A stretch of DNA of 64,000 nucleotides from Thalassoroseus pseudoceratinae (GTDB taxonomy: Bacteria > Planctomycetota > Planctomycetia > Planctomycetales > Planctomycetaceae): NCBI RefSeq assembly GCF_011634775.1, contig NZ_JAALXT010000002.1:1054001-1118000 (forward strand), written 5' to 3'. Shown here one piece after another: positions 1-9,600 of the stretch (within the stretch, counting starts at the first letter, position 1; every line of letters starts with the position of its first letter). The notes under the pieces are model-generated. The model saw only the letters and a program-made list of their open reading frames with translations. It was not told the origin of the DNA and ran no database searches. The position numbers and the translations under genes were made by a program.

Positions 1-300
1 GCGGAATGTGAGCTTTTTGTGAAGCTGTAGCGAGTTTCTCAATAATTTGAGGAGGCGCAAAGAAACTACCTAGACCGTATGGAAGTCTTCTGTATCTGCG
101 GCGAACGCAAAGAAGACATGGTTTCCAGGCACTCAATAGAAAGAACCTGTTACGACTAGGTGTGAGCCACTCGTGGGGCGATGGTTTTTGATTGCGAAAT
201 CAATGGCAAACCGTTTGCAGTATTAGGTAAACTCACATTCGAATGACAAGTGAGCTGATTACTAGTTTTTTCGTGAGAGTACTAGTTTTGGCGGGATGAG
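1..300. other. No recognisable gene at window start
   Basis: No supportable gene is seen in these 300 bases. A plus-strand frame open from base 1 ends at a TAG at 28-30 and could be the last nine codons of a gene outside the window, but this cannot be tested here. A 26-codon frame at 79-159 (beginning MEVFCICGERKED) lies 22 bases from a GAGGAGG motif, too far for translation, and is not called. The only visible structure is the direct repeat at 260-289. Confidence 0.4.
260..289. repeat. Tandem TACTAGTTTT sites, 20 bp apart
   Basis: TACTAGTTTT occurs at 260-269 and again at 280-289, an exact 20-base period (about two helical turns), just beyond the 3' end of the oxidoreductase gene. Each copy contains the palindrome ACTAGT. 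The arrangement would suit a tandem protein-binding site, but no adjacent gene reads away from it inside the window, so the role is unknown. Confidence 0.35.
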
Positions 301-1512
301 CTAGGCGGCTTCTCGATGAGAACTCGAAGAGAGTGTGCTCCAAGTTGCTAGTTCCCACGGGCACTTAGCAACCTGAGGGCGTGGCCATTGATCGCTAACC
401 GCCTCTGATGGTTGACCGGATGGTGGTTGCAGGCGGTCAAGAATTTCCGTCGCCAGTTGGGGAGCGAGGACGAGTTTCGTCGGCCACGCCGTCAATATGT
501 TGCCGGTTTCGTCGACTTGGTAAGTTTCCGGACGACCACCGTTCGAAGTGCGTCCTTCAGCACGATCAACGCGATACGTGGCCCACTCCACATTCGAGAA
601 ATCAATCTTCGGAAGAACTACGGATAGTTCAGCCTGCGCACTCGCAATCAATTCGCGAGCCGATTGTGTGACCCCGGTTTCCGAAAGTTGTCCGCCAATT
701 TGCCAAACGGTTCGATTTTCAGAATCCATATCGCTAGTGATCGTCACGCGTGTCTTCGCACCGTCCACGCAATGACCATTTAGTCTCGGCAGCGGACCCC
801 GTGCAAGCACCATATGCAGTGGTCGACGTTGCATGGTTTGCGAATTCAATCCAGCTTGTCGGCGGAGCGTGGCATTTCCAGCCCCAGCGGTGAAGATGAT
901 TTGCGTTGGAGCTACCGTCAACGTTTCTTCCGTATTCGGGTGAACGAAGCGGATTGACTGAACTTGCCCATTCCGCGCAAGTTCAAACTCAGTTCGATCA
1001 GCATCGACTTGAATGATCGAATCCTGATGCTTTGAAGCCAAGTTCTTGATCAGACCGGCGGGCGAAATGACTTGTTCTTCCAAACGGGCTACAGTGCCCG
1101 GCACACCGTCTAAGGCTTCCGGACGGTCTTGGTGATCCAAGTTTTGCGGAGCCACTCGCAATCCGAATTTTGCTCCGATCATCCCGAGACGTGACGAGAC
1201 GGAATCGGTTCGCCATAGATAGCAACTGTCACTCCGAACGGGAGTTTCGGAGAGATCCGGCTGACGCTTTCCGCTGAGACAATCCCGCCAGATTTGGGGC
1301 ATCTCACGGATGGCCGCCGCCGAACCGGTGAGCAATCCTTGCAACGTGTATTTGAGTCCGCCGTGGATGATTCCCTGGGACGCGACCGTCTGACCAGTTC
1401 CCAACGCAGATGCTTCAATAAGTATCGCCGAATACCCAGCACGGATGGCATCGTCCAACAACCACAAGCCTGCAACACCACCACCGAAGATCACCAGATC
1501 ACGCTGCAACAT
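301..1512 (-). CDS. FAD-dependent oxidoreductase (DAO-like)
   Basis: A 403-residue flavoprotein of the D-amino-acid-oxidase/glycerol-3-phosphate-dehydrogenase-like fold. The N-terminus MLQRDLVIFGGGVAGLWLL is a dinucleotide-binding strand-turn-helix with GGGVAG at residues 10-15, followed by an acidic end of the second strand (ILIEA). The segment TVASQGIIHGGLKY is typical of the FAD-contacting region of this family. The substrate cannot be inferred. The start at 1512 is preceded by GAGGA eight bases upstream; an ATG at 1539 and a TTG at 1557 are in frame but have weaker sites. The gene lies 38 bases after the HlyD-type gene on the same strand and is probably co-transcribed with it, although the two functions have no obvious link. 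Confidence 0.8.
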   Translation of the reverse strand: MLQRDLVIFGGGVAGLWLLDDAIRAGYSAILIEASALGTGQTVASQGIIHGGLKYTLQGLLTGSAAAIREMPQIWRDCLSGKRQPDLSETPVRSDSCYLWRTDSVSSRLGMIGAKFGLRVAPQNLDHQDRPEALDGVPGTVARLEEQVISPAGLIKNLASKHQDSIIQVDADRTEFELARNGQVQSIRFVHPNTEETLTVAPTQIIFTAGAGNATLRRQAGLNSQTMQRRPLHMVLARGPLPRLNGHCVDGAKTRVTITSDMDSENRTVWQIGGQLSETGVTQSARELIASAQAELSVVLPKIDFSNVEWATYRVDRAEGRTSNGGRPETYQVDETGNILTAWPTKLVLAPQLATEILDRLQPPSGQPSEAVSDQWPRPQVAKCPWELATWSTLSSSSHREAA

Positions 1513-1550
1513 GTCGAATTCCTCGTCCCGATCATTCATGCAAAGTTGGC

Positions 1551-3617
1551 TTACCAAAGATGACTTTGAGCAAATTCAACCACGTCACCAAATAGCACGT
1601 AGAAGAGACTCTTTTGACCACAGTGAATCTTTCCGCGGACTTCGGCTCCGATTCGGCGTTGGTCGATTTGAGCGGCGTCCACGTCCACATGCACATCGAT
1701 CACACTGCCCTCGGTTGCGGAGACGCTTGTGCGGGTCGCGATTTCACCGAGGCTCCCCGAGAACCGACGCTCCGGATCGGTCGCCAACACGAAATCGACT
1801 GGCAACTCATGCGAACTCGACTGCGTCGAGGCTTCGAGAAGATGACCCAAACGACGTTCCGGCAACTTGAGTTCCAGACGCCAAGGACCATCTTCGTTCA
1901 TGACTTCCAGCAAACGCTCGCCACGTCGGACGGGACGACTTTGTAGAAGCTGCTCGACTTGGAATGTGGAAACCGTTCCATCGATCGGAGCCCGGACTGT
2001 GAGCTTTTCAATTTGCGATTCGAGTTCGATCAGTTGTTGGCTAAGGCTGCGAATTTCGATGGCGGTTTGGGCATAACGCCCACGCAAACGAATTTCTTCT
2101 TCGCGTTTGGATTCGCGACTGGCGGAGGCAATCCCGGCTTCCAAAGTCTTGAGAAGTTGTTGTTTCTCGGCGAGTCTTCCGCGGGTATCAAGTTGCTGGG
2201 TGTTGAGTTCGTCGTTGTGGAGTTTCAGCAGAACATCGCCCTTGTTGACGTGGTCTCCTCCTGTGATGGCCAGTTCCGTGACCTCACCATCCCAGGGAGC
2301 GAAAATCTCCTGCCGCACTGAGGGCATCAATTGCCCGGTGCCTTCCACTCGGTAATCCGCCGGAATGAATGCCAACCCACAGGCGACGCCGGCGAGCAGA
2401 CAAATCGCCAACAGCGTTTGCCATACGATCCGCCCGTGAAAGCCTTGCCAAATTCGCCCCAGGAATTTCCAGAACGACAGCAGAAAAATCTGGTGGTGTG
2501 TTCGGGCGTTGTGTAATGCGGTTCCGAGGTGGTCGGCGAGCAATTCGGTTTGTTTTAGCTTCGGTGGTGTCAGCCAGCCTTCGGTGGTCCGTTCGACGAT
2601 GAGTACGCCGAAGCACTTTTGCGACCGGTAACGACGCTTGTCCTTTTGGCGTTCTGATTCCATGAGTGGTGACGGCTCCAAGAGCGGCACCATTCGGACC
2701 ATGCGGGATCGGCTTTCCTTGACGAAGTTTGTCAATGGTTTCAGAAGTGACGGAGGCAGCCCGTCGGTGTGACCAACGTACGTGATGGGTTGGCCGGCAC
2801 GCAAAATCGGACGAGCCAACTGTCGCATGGCCCGGATCAAATTGGAACGACGTTTTACGCGGGCTTGGCCACTGACCGCAATGATCTCTGTACGGACACC
2901 CCGTTTGACCGCAATACTCACGCGATCGCAATTCAGCAATTTGCGTCCATCGTTTGCAGCCGTTAACGCGACTTCCTGTGGATCGAGACTGCGATGCAAT
3001 CCCCCAATCGTGCGTTCGAATTCGGACCAAAACCCGAGTTGTCGATCCGGCGAAGTCGTTTCGTCACGCCACGACAAATACCGACCCGCATACGCGGCTG
3101 CTTCTTCCAAGAATTGCAAATGTTCGAGTCGGTACAGTTCCGGCGAGTCGGTCGGCAGGAAGTGTTCCGCGACTCCCACGACACGATCACCCAACCGCAA
3201 CGGCACCAACAACAACACGTGTTCGCTCGGGAGTTCGATGGCTCCCGTTTCCCCAGGAACGTGAATCACCGGTTCGCCAGACTTCAGAACCGCACCCAGC
3301 AGGAACAAGTTCTGTTGCACCACCGCACGGTTGCCGCCCATCCCGATTTTGTCGAGGTTCTGCTCACTCAACAAACCGATTCGCTCACCGGCGTCGAGCA
3401 TCCAAACGGCCGACGCTACCGCACCTGTTTGTCGAGAGGTTTTTTCCAGCCATTGACCGAAGAACTGATCTTCGGCGATTTCGGACGTCGCCAATTGTTC
3501 AATTTCGCTGACGATTTGAACCGCAACCCGCGGATCTGATGGTCGGGGCGTCGGTTTTGGTGGCGTGTCCGGTCGTGGTGGGACAGGGGTATTTTGGCGT
3601 GTGGTTGTCTCGGGCAT
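1551..3617 (-). CDS. GAF domain-HlyD family membrane fusion protein
   Basis: A 688-residue protein in two halves. The first ~370 residues begin with a proline-rich stretch and hold GAF-like regions (for example the segment ending LLVPLRLGDRVVGVAEHF and a later one around GVLIVERTTEGWLTPP), presumably cytoplasmic. One membrane segment (LLAICLLAGVACGLAF) follows, then a HlyD/RND-adaptor half: a split biotinyl-lipoyl domain (EIFAPWDGEVTELAITGGDHVNKGDVLL ... TVRAPIDGTVSTF) around a coiled-coil hairpin. HlyD proteins bridge inner-membrane pumps to the outer membrane. The GAF-like part suggests signal sensing, but its ligand is unknown and no pump is adjacent. The ATG at 3617 (AAGGA upstream, spacing a little long) is preferred to an in-frame TTG at 3656 without a site. 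Confidence 0.8.
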   Translation of the reverse strand: MPETTTRQNTPVPPRPDTPPKPTPRPSDPRVAVQIVSEIEQLATSEIAEDQFFGQWLEKTSRQTGAVASAVWMLDAGERIGLLSEQNLDKIGMGGNRAVVQQNLFLLGAVLKSGEPVIHVPGETGAIELPSEHVLLLVPLRLGDRVVGVAEHFLPTDSPELYRLEHLQFLEEAAAYAGRYLSWRDETTSPDRQLGFWSEFERTIGGLHRSLDPQEVALTAANDGRKLLNCDRVSIAVKRGVRTEIIAVSGQARVKRRSNLIRAMRQLARPILRAGQPITYVGHTDGLPPSLLKPLTNFVKESRSRMVRMVPLLEPSPLMESERQKDKRRYRSQKCFGVLIVERTTEGWLTPPKLKQTELLADHLGTALHNARTHHQIFLLSFWKFLGRIWQGFHGRIVWQTLLAICLLAGVACGLAFIPADYRVEGTGQLMPSVRQEIFAPWDGEVTELAITGGDHVNKGDVLLKLHNDELNTQQLDTRGRLAEKQQLLKTLEAGIASASRESKREEEIRLRGRYAQTAIEIRSLSQQLIELESQIEKLTVRAPIDGTVSTFQVEQLLQSRPVRRGERLLEVMNEDGPWRLELKLPERRLGHLLEASTQSSSHELPVDFVLATDPERRFSGSLGEIATRTSVSATEGSVIDVHVDVDAAQIDQRRIGAEVRGKIHCGQKSLFYVLFGDVVEFAQSHLW

Positions 3618-3812
3618 AGCGTGTCCGCTTCCTTGCAGAACATCCGCAATGGTCAATCATTCACGGTTGGTATCGCCGTGGAGTGTCGGCTGGAATCGCT
3701 ATTCTGTCAAGATGAGGTCCGGCAGTATTCGGTTGAATACCGTCAACGCGAGACTTCTTTTCATCGAATGGCAATGCTCGTTTGGCGATGAGCGATCGTC
3801 ATCCGCAAAGTC

Positions 3813-5285
3813 TCAAAGTTCGTTCAGCAAATTTTTCGCAGCCTTGGCGGTATCGGATGAGGGAGCCAGTTCAATGGCTTCTTCGAGGTATCGCCGAGCT
3901 TTCGCTGCATTGTTCTGCATCAGCAGTTTGCCGAACCGAAGTTTCGATTTTGCCTTCCGAAGTGCGTCGTCGGTTTCGGTGTTTTTTGGGGTTGAGGTCG
4001 AGGATTTTGTTTCCGACTCGTCCGCATCCGCGAGCATGGTTTGTGACGTGCGTTGATCTGGTCGGGGGAGGGGACGGGTGGAATCGTTTTCTTTGATGAG
4101 AAAATCGATTTCCCCCGAATTGTCAGCGAGTTGCCCCCACTCATCTTGGCATCGAACAAACAATTGACCGTCCGCTTCGGCGGTGAATGTTCCGTAAGTG
4201 TCGAGCTCGAATGGTTCACTCAATTTGTAGTCATCGAATAAAACACCGATCAACCGTCCGCGATTGTCCTCGTCACCCGCGGCGGAAACGGGCACGCCCT
4301 CTTTCGAGGTTTTCCAGAAGCCACCCGCGGAGTAGTTGTATTCGGTATCCTTGGTCAGCCGTGCCTTGGTGGCTTGCCAACCACGACCGGCTTCGATTTC
4401 CGACCGCAGCGTCCGACTTCGCGTCGGTGACACGAATTTCGCGGTCCAATCCCAACTGCAAAGGTCCGCACGGTAGCCGGTTTCCATCGACTTGAGCATC
4501 TCAAGATACTCGAACACGATTTCATCCGACATCGAACCATAGACTTGCTCGAAGCTGACGTTCTTTTTCATCAGTAAGCCCAGCCCGAGCGGCCGAAAAC
4601 GTGCAGCGTAGTTCGTGTTGTTAGCCAACAAATGACATAACGCCCACCGCCACGCATAGTTCTGCCAAGAGTCGCCTGTGAATTCCGTCTGTGGGTTGAC
4701 GATCTCGTTCAGGCTTTTCGGTTCGCTCTGCTTGAGATATCGCAGCACAATTTCGCTGCAATTCACGCTGGCATCGTCTTTTTTCCAGTATTGCCCCATC
4801 TCGGCCATGCCTTCGGAGTACCACAACGGTCCCGATGTGCCAAAGGTCTGGTGACAGTACGCATGCACCGCTTCATGCTGCGGTGTTCCGTGGTCCGCGA
4901 CCGCGTACACCTTTGATTTCGTCTGCCGGGAGATTGCGGAAATCCGGGAGACACTCGCCGTGACACCGGCCCCACTTCGGATCTGTTGGATGCCGTCCGG
5001 GTCCATTTGAGCGAGAACTTGAGCCGGCCAACGGGTAATGTCCTCGGCCACGTACATTTCGATGACTTGTTTATTCGGTTGGCCCCAGTACGCGGAAATC
5101 AGCCCGAGCATCGTTTCCAACCGGGAGAGCAAATCGCGGGCATCCGCAGCCGCGAGGTCGGTGTACATGCGGAAGTTCCGCGACTGATACATCTGCACGT
5201 TGGCTGTCTGAGCCGACACTGGTCCGACTGCGACAACAAACACCATCAGAATCGTCAAGCAAATCAATCCAATTCGCGAACGCAT
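3813..5285 (-). CDS. Secreted DUF1570-like zinc metallopeptidase
   Basis: A 490-residue exported protein with a signal peptide (ending near VGPVSAQ, residue 26). It has a zinc peptidase signature HEAVH at 137-141 followed by WYSEGMAE, in which Glu158 would be the third zinc ligand of a gluzincin. This spacing and the planctomycete setting match the DUF1570/peptidase-MA-like group. The C-terminal ~80 residues after a Ser/Thr/Asp-rich linker look like a short TPR-type helical repeat (KLRFGKLLMQNNAAKARRYLEEAIEL). The substrate is unknown. The gene stands alone on the minus strand, diverging from the ESX-like cluster across a 275-base gap. Confidence 0.75.
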   Translation of the reverse strand: MRSRIGLICLTILMVFVVAVGPVSAQTANVQMYQSRNFRMYTDLAAADARDLLSRLETMLGLISAYWGQPNKQVIEMYVAEDITRWPAQVLAQMDPDGIQQIRSGAGVTASVSRISAISRQTKSKVYAVADHGTPQHEAVHAYCHQTFGTSGPLWYSEGMAEMGQYWKKDDASVNCSEIVLRYLKQSEPKSLNEIVNPQTEFTGDSWQNYAWRWALCHLLANNTNYAARFRPLGLGLLMKKNVSFEQVYGSMSDEIVFEYLEMLKSMETGYRADLCSWDWTAKFVSPTRSRTLRSEIEAGRGWQATKARLTKDTEYNYSAGGFWKTSKEGVPVSAAGDEDNRGRLIGVLFDDYKLSEPFELDTYGTFTAEADGQLFVRCQDEWGQLADNSGEIDFLIKENDSTRPLPRPDQRTSQTMLADADESETKSSTSTPKNTETDDALRKAKSKLRFGKLLMQNNAAKARRYLEEAIELAPSSDTAKAAKNLLNEL

Positions 5286-5560
5286 TTCAATTCACCATCA
5301 TTGAACGAGAAACTCGAGTCTTGAATGAGTGATCGATTGTACCCGGTCCGGTGGGAGATGTCTTCCGTTTTCTCTTGATCAAGTATCAAAAGTGACGCTT
5401 CGCAGAGCAATTCCCACGACACCGGCGGAAAATCGGTACAATTGACAGGATGAACGAAGTCAGAGATGGCATCCGATTTCATTTCGAGAACTCTTATTGA
5501 TACGTGACGCGAGAATTCGTTTCAACAAGTGACCTCTGCTATTTGCGAAAGAACCCCATC

Positions 5561-5833
5561 ATGTCTCAAGCTATTGCTGATCCCGAGGAGTTGCGCCATT
5601 TTGCCCAGCTTCTCAAACAATTCAACAACTCACTTGCCGAGCAGGCAACGGCCGTCTCTGGCCATTTGGAGACGCTGTCCACAACTTGGCGTGACCAGGA
5701 AAATCGCCGTTTCGCCGAAGAATTCGACAGAAACCTCAAGAGTATGGCGAGGTTTGTGGAAGTGAACGAACAGTACATTCCGTTCCTGCTTCGTAAAGCC
5801 GAGCGCATTGAGGAGTATCTACAACAGCGTTAA
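5561..5833 (+). CDS. WXG100-like small helical protein (ESX-type substrate)
   Basis: A 90-residue protein predicted to be two helices separated by a turn. The turn has LSTTWRDQENRRFAEEF: a central Trp, then a conserved helix with Phe and Glu in the places seen in WXG100 proteins, although the third motif residue is Asp rather than Gly. WXG100 proteins are small secreted dimers handled by FtsK/EccC ATPases of type VII secretion. It is the first gene of a four-gene plus-strand cluster ending in such an ATPase, which is the main support for the call. The ATG at 5561 is chosen because the longer in-frame extension to 5504 adds residues unlike the family. Confidence 0.7.
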   Translation: MSQAIADPEELRHFAQLLKQFNNSLAEQATAVSGHLETLSTTWRDQENRRFAEEFDRNLKSMARFVEVNEQYIPFLLRKAERIEEYLQQR

Positions 5834-5905
5834 CGACATGTTGATTCCAGTCTTTCGGATAACGGATCACACCGAGTTTCGGCTTCATCGCGATAGAAAG
5901 CCCCC

Positions 5906-6436
5906 ATGAGCGGTTCCGCACACATTACCGATGTCGAAGCCATTGCGAATTTCCTGGTTGCTATTCGGCGGTTCCAGGATGAATCGTTGACGGCGTTGGC
6001 GATGCTCAATCAACAAGTTTCGCGGGCGTTGGAGTTCTTCGATCACGATCTGCCGAGCCAATGGAAGCAACGTGTTCGGCAATGCTATGACGATATCTCC
6101 GAGGCTCGCGTTCGGCTGGAGACCCGCCGGAATCGCACCGTTGGCGGGCAACGGCCAGCGTGTATCGAGGAAAAACAAGCCTTGGATGCGGCGAAGAGGA
6201 GTCTGCGTGATGCCGAGGGAAAAGTCGAAACCACACGTCGTTGGGCGATCAATTTGCACAAAGAAAGCGATGAATACCGAGGCCGGTCCGGACGCTGTAA
6301 ATATTATCTCGAAAACGATCTGCAGCGGACGATCGTCTTGCTCGAACGAACTTTGGCGTCGGTGGAGAAGTATCTTGATCGGCCGCTGAACGACGCGAAC
6401 GAATCTGAATCCTCCCCGACTAACGAGGGCAATTGA
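5906..6436 (+). CDS. Coiled-coil protein of the ESX-like cluster
   Basis: A 176-residue charged, mostly helical protein without signal peptide or membrane segment. Residues ~45-125 have heptad-like spacing (QWKQRVRQCYDDISEARVRL; EEKQALDAAKRSLRDAEGKVE). It lies between two WXG100-like genes: 72 bases after the first and 3 bases before the second. That position suggests a chaperone, an adaptor or a long WXG-type partner for the downstream ATPase. No named family was recognised. Confidence is high that it is a gene, from its fit in the tight cluster, and low for any specific role. Confidence 0.6.
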   Translation: MSGSAHITDVEAIANFLVAIRRFQDESLTALAMLNQQVSRALEFFDHDLPSQWKQRVRQCYDDISEARVRLETRRNRTVGGQRPACIEEKQALDAAKRSLRDAEGKVETTRRWAINLHKESDEYRGRSGRCKYYLENDLQRTIVLLERTLASVEKYLDRPLNDANESESSPTNEGN

Positions 6437-6439
6437 CTC

Positions 6440-6682
6440 ATGCGATCCGCCGATTTGAACACCGGAGCCGCGACACTCCAAACCGCCACGGAAACCCTGT
6501 TGGAACATTGGCAGGCGACGAAAGACGTCTGGAATGATGGCAACAGCCGACACCTCGAAGACGAGCACCTCCGCCCATTGCTGAAAGAAATCACCGACGC
6601 GTTGCGGGCGGTCAATCACCTGGGGGACGTGTTGAGCCAAGCTGAACGGGAATGCCTGCTCGAGACACGTCCCACGCTCTAA
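6440..6682 (+). CDS. Second WXG100-like protein
   Basis: An 80-residue helix-turn-helix-hairpin protein. The segment EHWQATKDVWNDGNSRHLEDEH has the layout of the planctomycete WXG100-like group: Trp at the turn, then an acidic residue and Ser-Arg-X-X-Glu starting the second helix. It starts 3 bases after the coiled-coil gene. Its stop codon overlaps the start of the ATPase gene (TAATG at 6680-6684), so the two are probably translationally coupled. With the 90-residue protein at 5561 it could form a heterodimer, as EsxA/EsxB do, but that is inference. Confidence 0.65.
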   Translation: MRSADLNTGAATLQTATETLLEHWQATKDVWNDGNSRHLEDEHLRPLLKEITDALRAVNHLGDVLSQAERECLLETRPTL

Positions 6683-9600
6683 TGGAATCTCGACATCAAA
6701 GCGACCAAAGTGATCCACCTATGAACGAATCTGATTCAAGATTTCAACCAGCTCGGTATCGGGAACTGCTCGATCGATTTCTCGCGGGCGTTCAGCAACG
6801 GCACGAAGCCCAGGAAGCCATCAACGTGATGCGGATGGCCGGGGAAGATCCGGAATTAGATGAACGCCGCAACGAACTCGCGAAGCTGATCGAGACCGCT
6901 GAGCAACAGCACCAAGAGATCGAAAGCGAATACGGCGAGCGATTGGCCGCTATCGAAACTGAGCATCAAGCCGAGATCGGAGCGGCTGAGTCTGAATATC
7001 GACTTGCGACCCGCGAAGCCAATCAAACTTGGTCCACGCAGACCGAAGCCGTGGAAGCCAAGTACCGCGACAACGATTGGATGTTATCGTCGCTGCTCGA
7101 TGATGAATCGGACGACAGCCCCAAGCGTGAATACGAATCGTTCCGTGACCACACCGAGGCGACCGAGGAGCGATTGATCGTCGAGTTTGCGACGCTGCGA
7201 GAAACGTATGAGCGTGTTGCGGAAACGGTGCGATCCCGTGGCCACTGGCGTGGTGACCTGAGTAGTCCGCACGTCGAAACCGCGAAAACCACGGAGAGAG
7301 CCCGCGAACGTTTCGACGCGGCCAAAGCCGCATTCGACGAACATCACGCCAGTTTCGAGAAACGTTGGTTTCCAAGAATCGTCTCCGGTTGGCGTGTACT
7401 GGCTATTGGTTTCACGATTTGGTTGGCGGTTTTTGCCGTCTTGTTTTTCCTAGTTGATCCGCAACAAATTGGGCTGCGAAGTCTCGACCGCATCGGTTGG
7501 GCACTCGCCAGCGGTGGTGCTTTGGTTGTGGTTTGTGGGCTGATCGGTCTGATTCTGTGGGACATCGCAGCCCGCAAAACGTGGACGGCATTTATTCCGA
7601 TGCATGAGTCGATCGTCATTGCCAGCGATGCCCAGCGACAATGGAACAAACGCTCCAAGGCGGAACTGCAACGACGCGAGAAAGACTTCCGGCAGCGACA
7701 GGCATTCGTTCAGAAACGTCGACGAATGGCCGAGGAAAAATTCAACACCGAACGCACCGAGCGGCTGGAAGCGCTCACGGTCACGCGGGATGAAAAACTC
7801 CATGCCGCCGCGATTGTCCAGGAAGAACGGATTCACCAAGTGAACACCGTTGCCGCTGAGCAGAAAACGGCGGTGGAACAGGAGCATCATCAACAGCTTG
7901 AGAATTGGACAAGGAATTTGGAGCAACGACGGTCCGAACTCGAAGATCGGATTGCGGAATTAGAAACTCATCGACTAACCGACGAAGCGAATCGCCGCAC
8001 GACAATGGAACGTGAATGGTCACTCATGCTCAACGGTGTCCGAGAAGCGGCAGAGGAAATTCAATCGGCTGGCCAATCGCGATCGCATGAGTGGGACGAG
8101 GTGCTCCAATCCGACTGGCCGGTGCCAGAACAGATTCCATCACAAATGCGACTCGGTGATTTCCGGCTGGATCTGCAAAGTCATCTCGGAGGCCAATTCC
8201 AACCGGAGGCGGTCGATCTGGAAACGGAAACCGCGTGGAATCTTCCGTTGATGTTGCCGTTCCCGCATTCGCCGTCCTTGGTGGTCGAAACGAATCAAGG
8301 CGGTCGAAACGAAGCCGTCAGTGTATTACAGGTGGCGATGTTGCGATTACTCACGCAACTTCCGCCCGGCAAAGTGCGATTTACGGTGATTGATCCCGTA
8401 GGGCTCGGTGAACCGTTTTCCGCGTTCATGCACCTGGCAGACTACGACGACTTACTGATAACCAATCGGATTTGGACCGAGTCGGCTCATATCGATCAAC
8501 AACTCACCGATCTGACCGAACACTTAGAGAACGTTTTCCAAAAATATCTGCGGAACGAATTTGAAACCATCGAAGACTACAACCATCACGCCGGTGAGGT
8601 TGCGGAGCCGTATCGGATTTTGGTGGTCGCTGGGTTTCCGTCGGCGTTTACCGAACGGGCGGCGTCTCGATTGACGAGCATCATGGCGAGTGGCCCCCGT
8701 TGCGGCGTTTACACACTACTGAGTGTCGACACCCGCCAGACCATGCCGCGTGGTTTCCAACTCTCCGATGTCGAGCAGAACGCGACCGTATTACGGTGGC
8801 AGGGGAACGGATTTGAAAGTTCGATCGATGGTCACTACGACTTGCCGATCGTCCCGGATGATCCCCCCGAACCGAACTTGTTCACGGGAATCGTGAGGAA
8901 GCTGGGCGATCTGTCGCGACATGTGCGACGAGTCGAAGTGCCGTTCCACCGCATCGTGCCCACCGAAGATCGGTATTGGACCGATGACAGTCGAGGCGTG
9001 CTGGATTGTCCGCTCGGTCGTTCCGGCGCCACGAAATTGCAGCATCTTCGCTTCGGTATCGGCACATCGCAGCATGCGTTGGTCGCTGGTCGAACCGGGT
9101 CTGGGAAATCGACTCTGCTTCACGTACTCGTCACAACATTGGCGTTGAAGTACAGCCCGGACGACATCGAATTCTATTTAATCGACTTCAAGAAAGGCGT
9201 CGAATTCAAAACGTACGCCTCCCACAATTTGCCGCACGCGAAGGTGATCGCCATCGAAAGTGATCGCGAATTCGGCGTTAGCACATTGCAACGGTTGGAC
9301 GATGTCCTCAAAGAACGTGGGGAACTCTTCCGTGATCTCGGTGTGCAGGACATCGGTCAGTTTCGCGATACCCAACCCGACACACCGATGCCACGCATTC
9401 TGCTGGTCGTCGATGAATTCCAAGAGTTCTTTGTCGAAGACGATCGCCACTCCCAAACCGCGAGTCTGCTGCTTGACCGATTGGTACGTCAGGGGCGTGC
9501 GTTTGGAATCCACGTGCTACTTGGATCGCAAACGCTCGGCGGTGCGTATTCGTTGGCACGGACAACGCTCAGCCAGATGGCCGTTCGGATCGCATTGCAG

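Noticed and set aside
161-190. GAGCCACT motif resembling a cobalamin riboswitch box
   Set aside because: None of the other conserved blocks of the cobalamin riboswitch is present and no suitable gene follows.
5264-5482. 72-codon minus-strand frame overlapping the peptidase start
   Set aside because: It has no ribosome binding site or family features and overlaps the signal peptide codons of the DUF1570-like gene.
5885-6718. 277-codon minus-strand open frame across the ESX-like small genes
   Set aside because: It is antisense to three plus-strand genes with coherent family features and tight spacing; its translation has no domain or start signal. Antisense frames of this length are common here because of codon bias.
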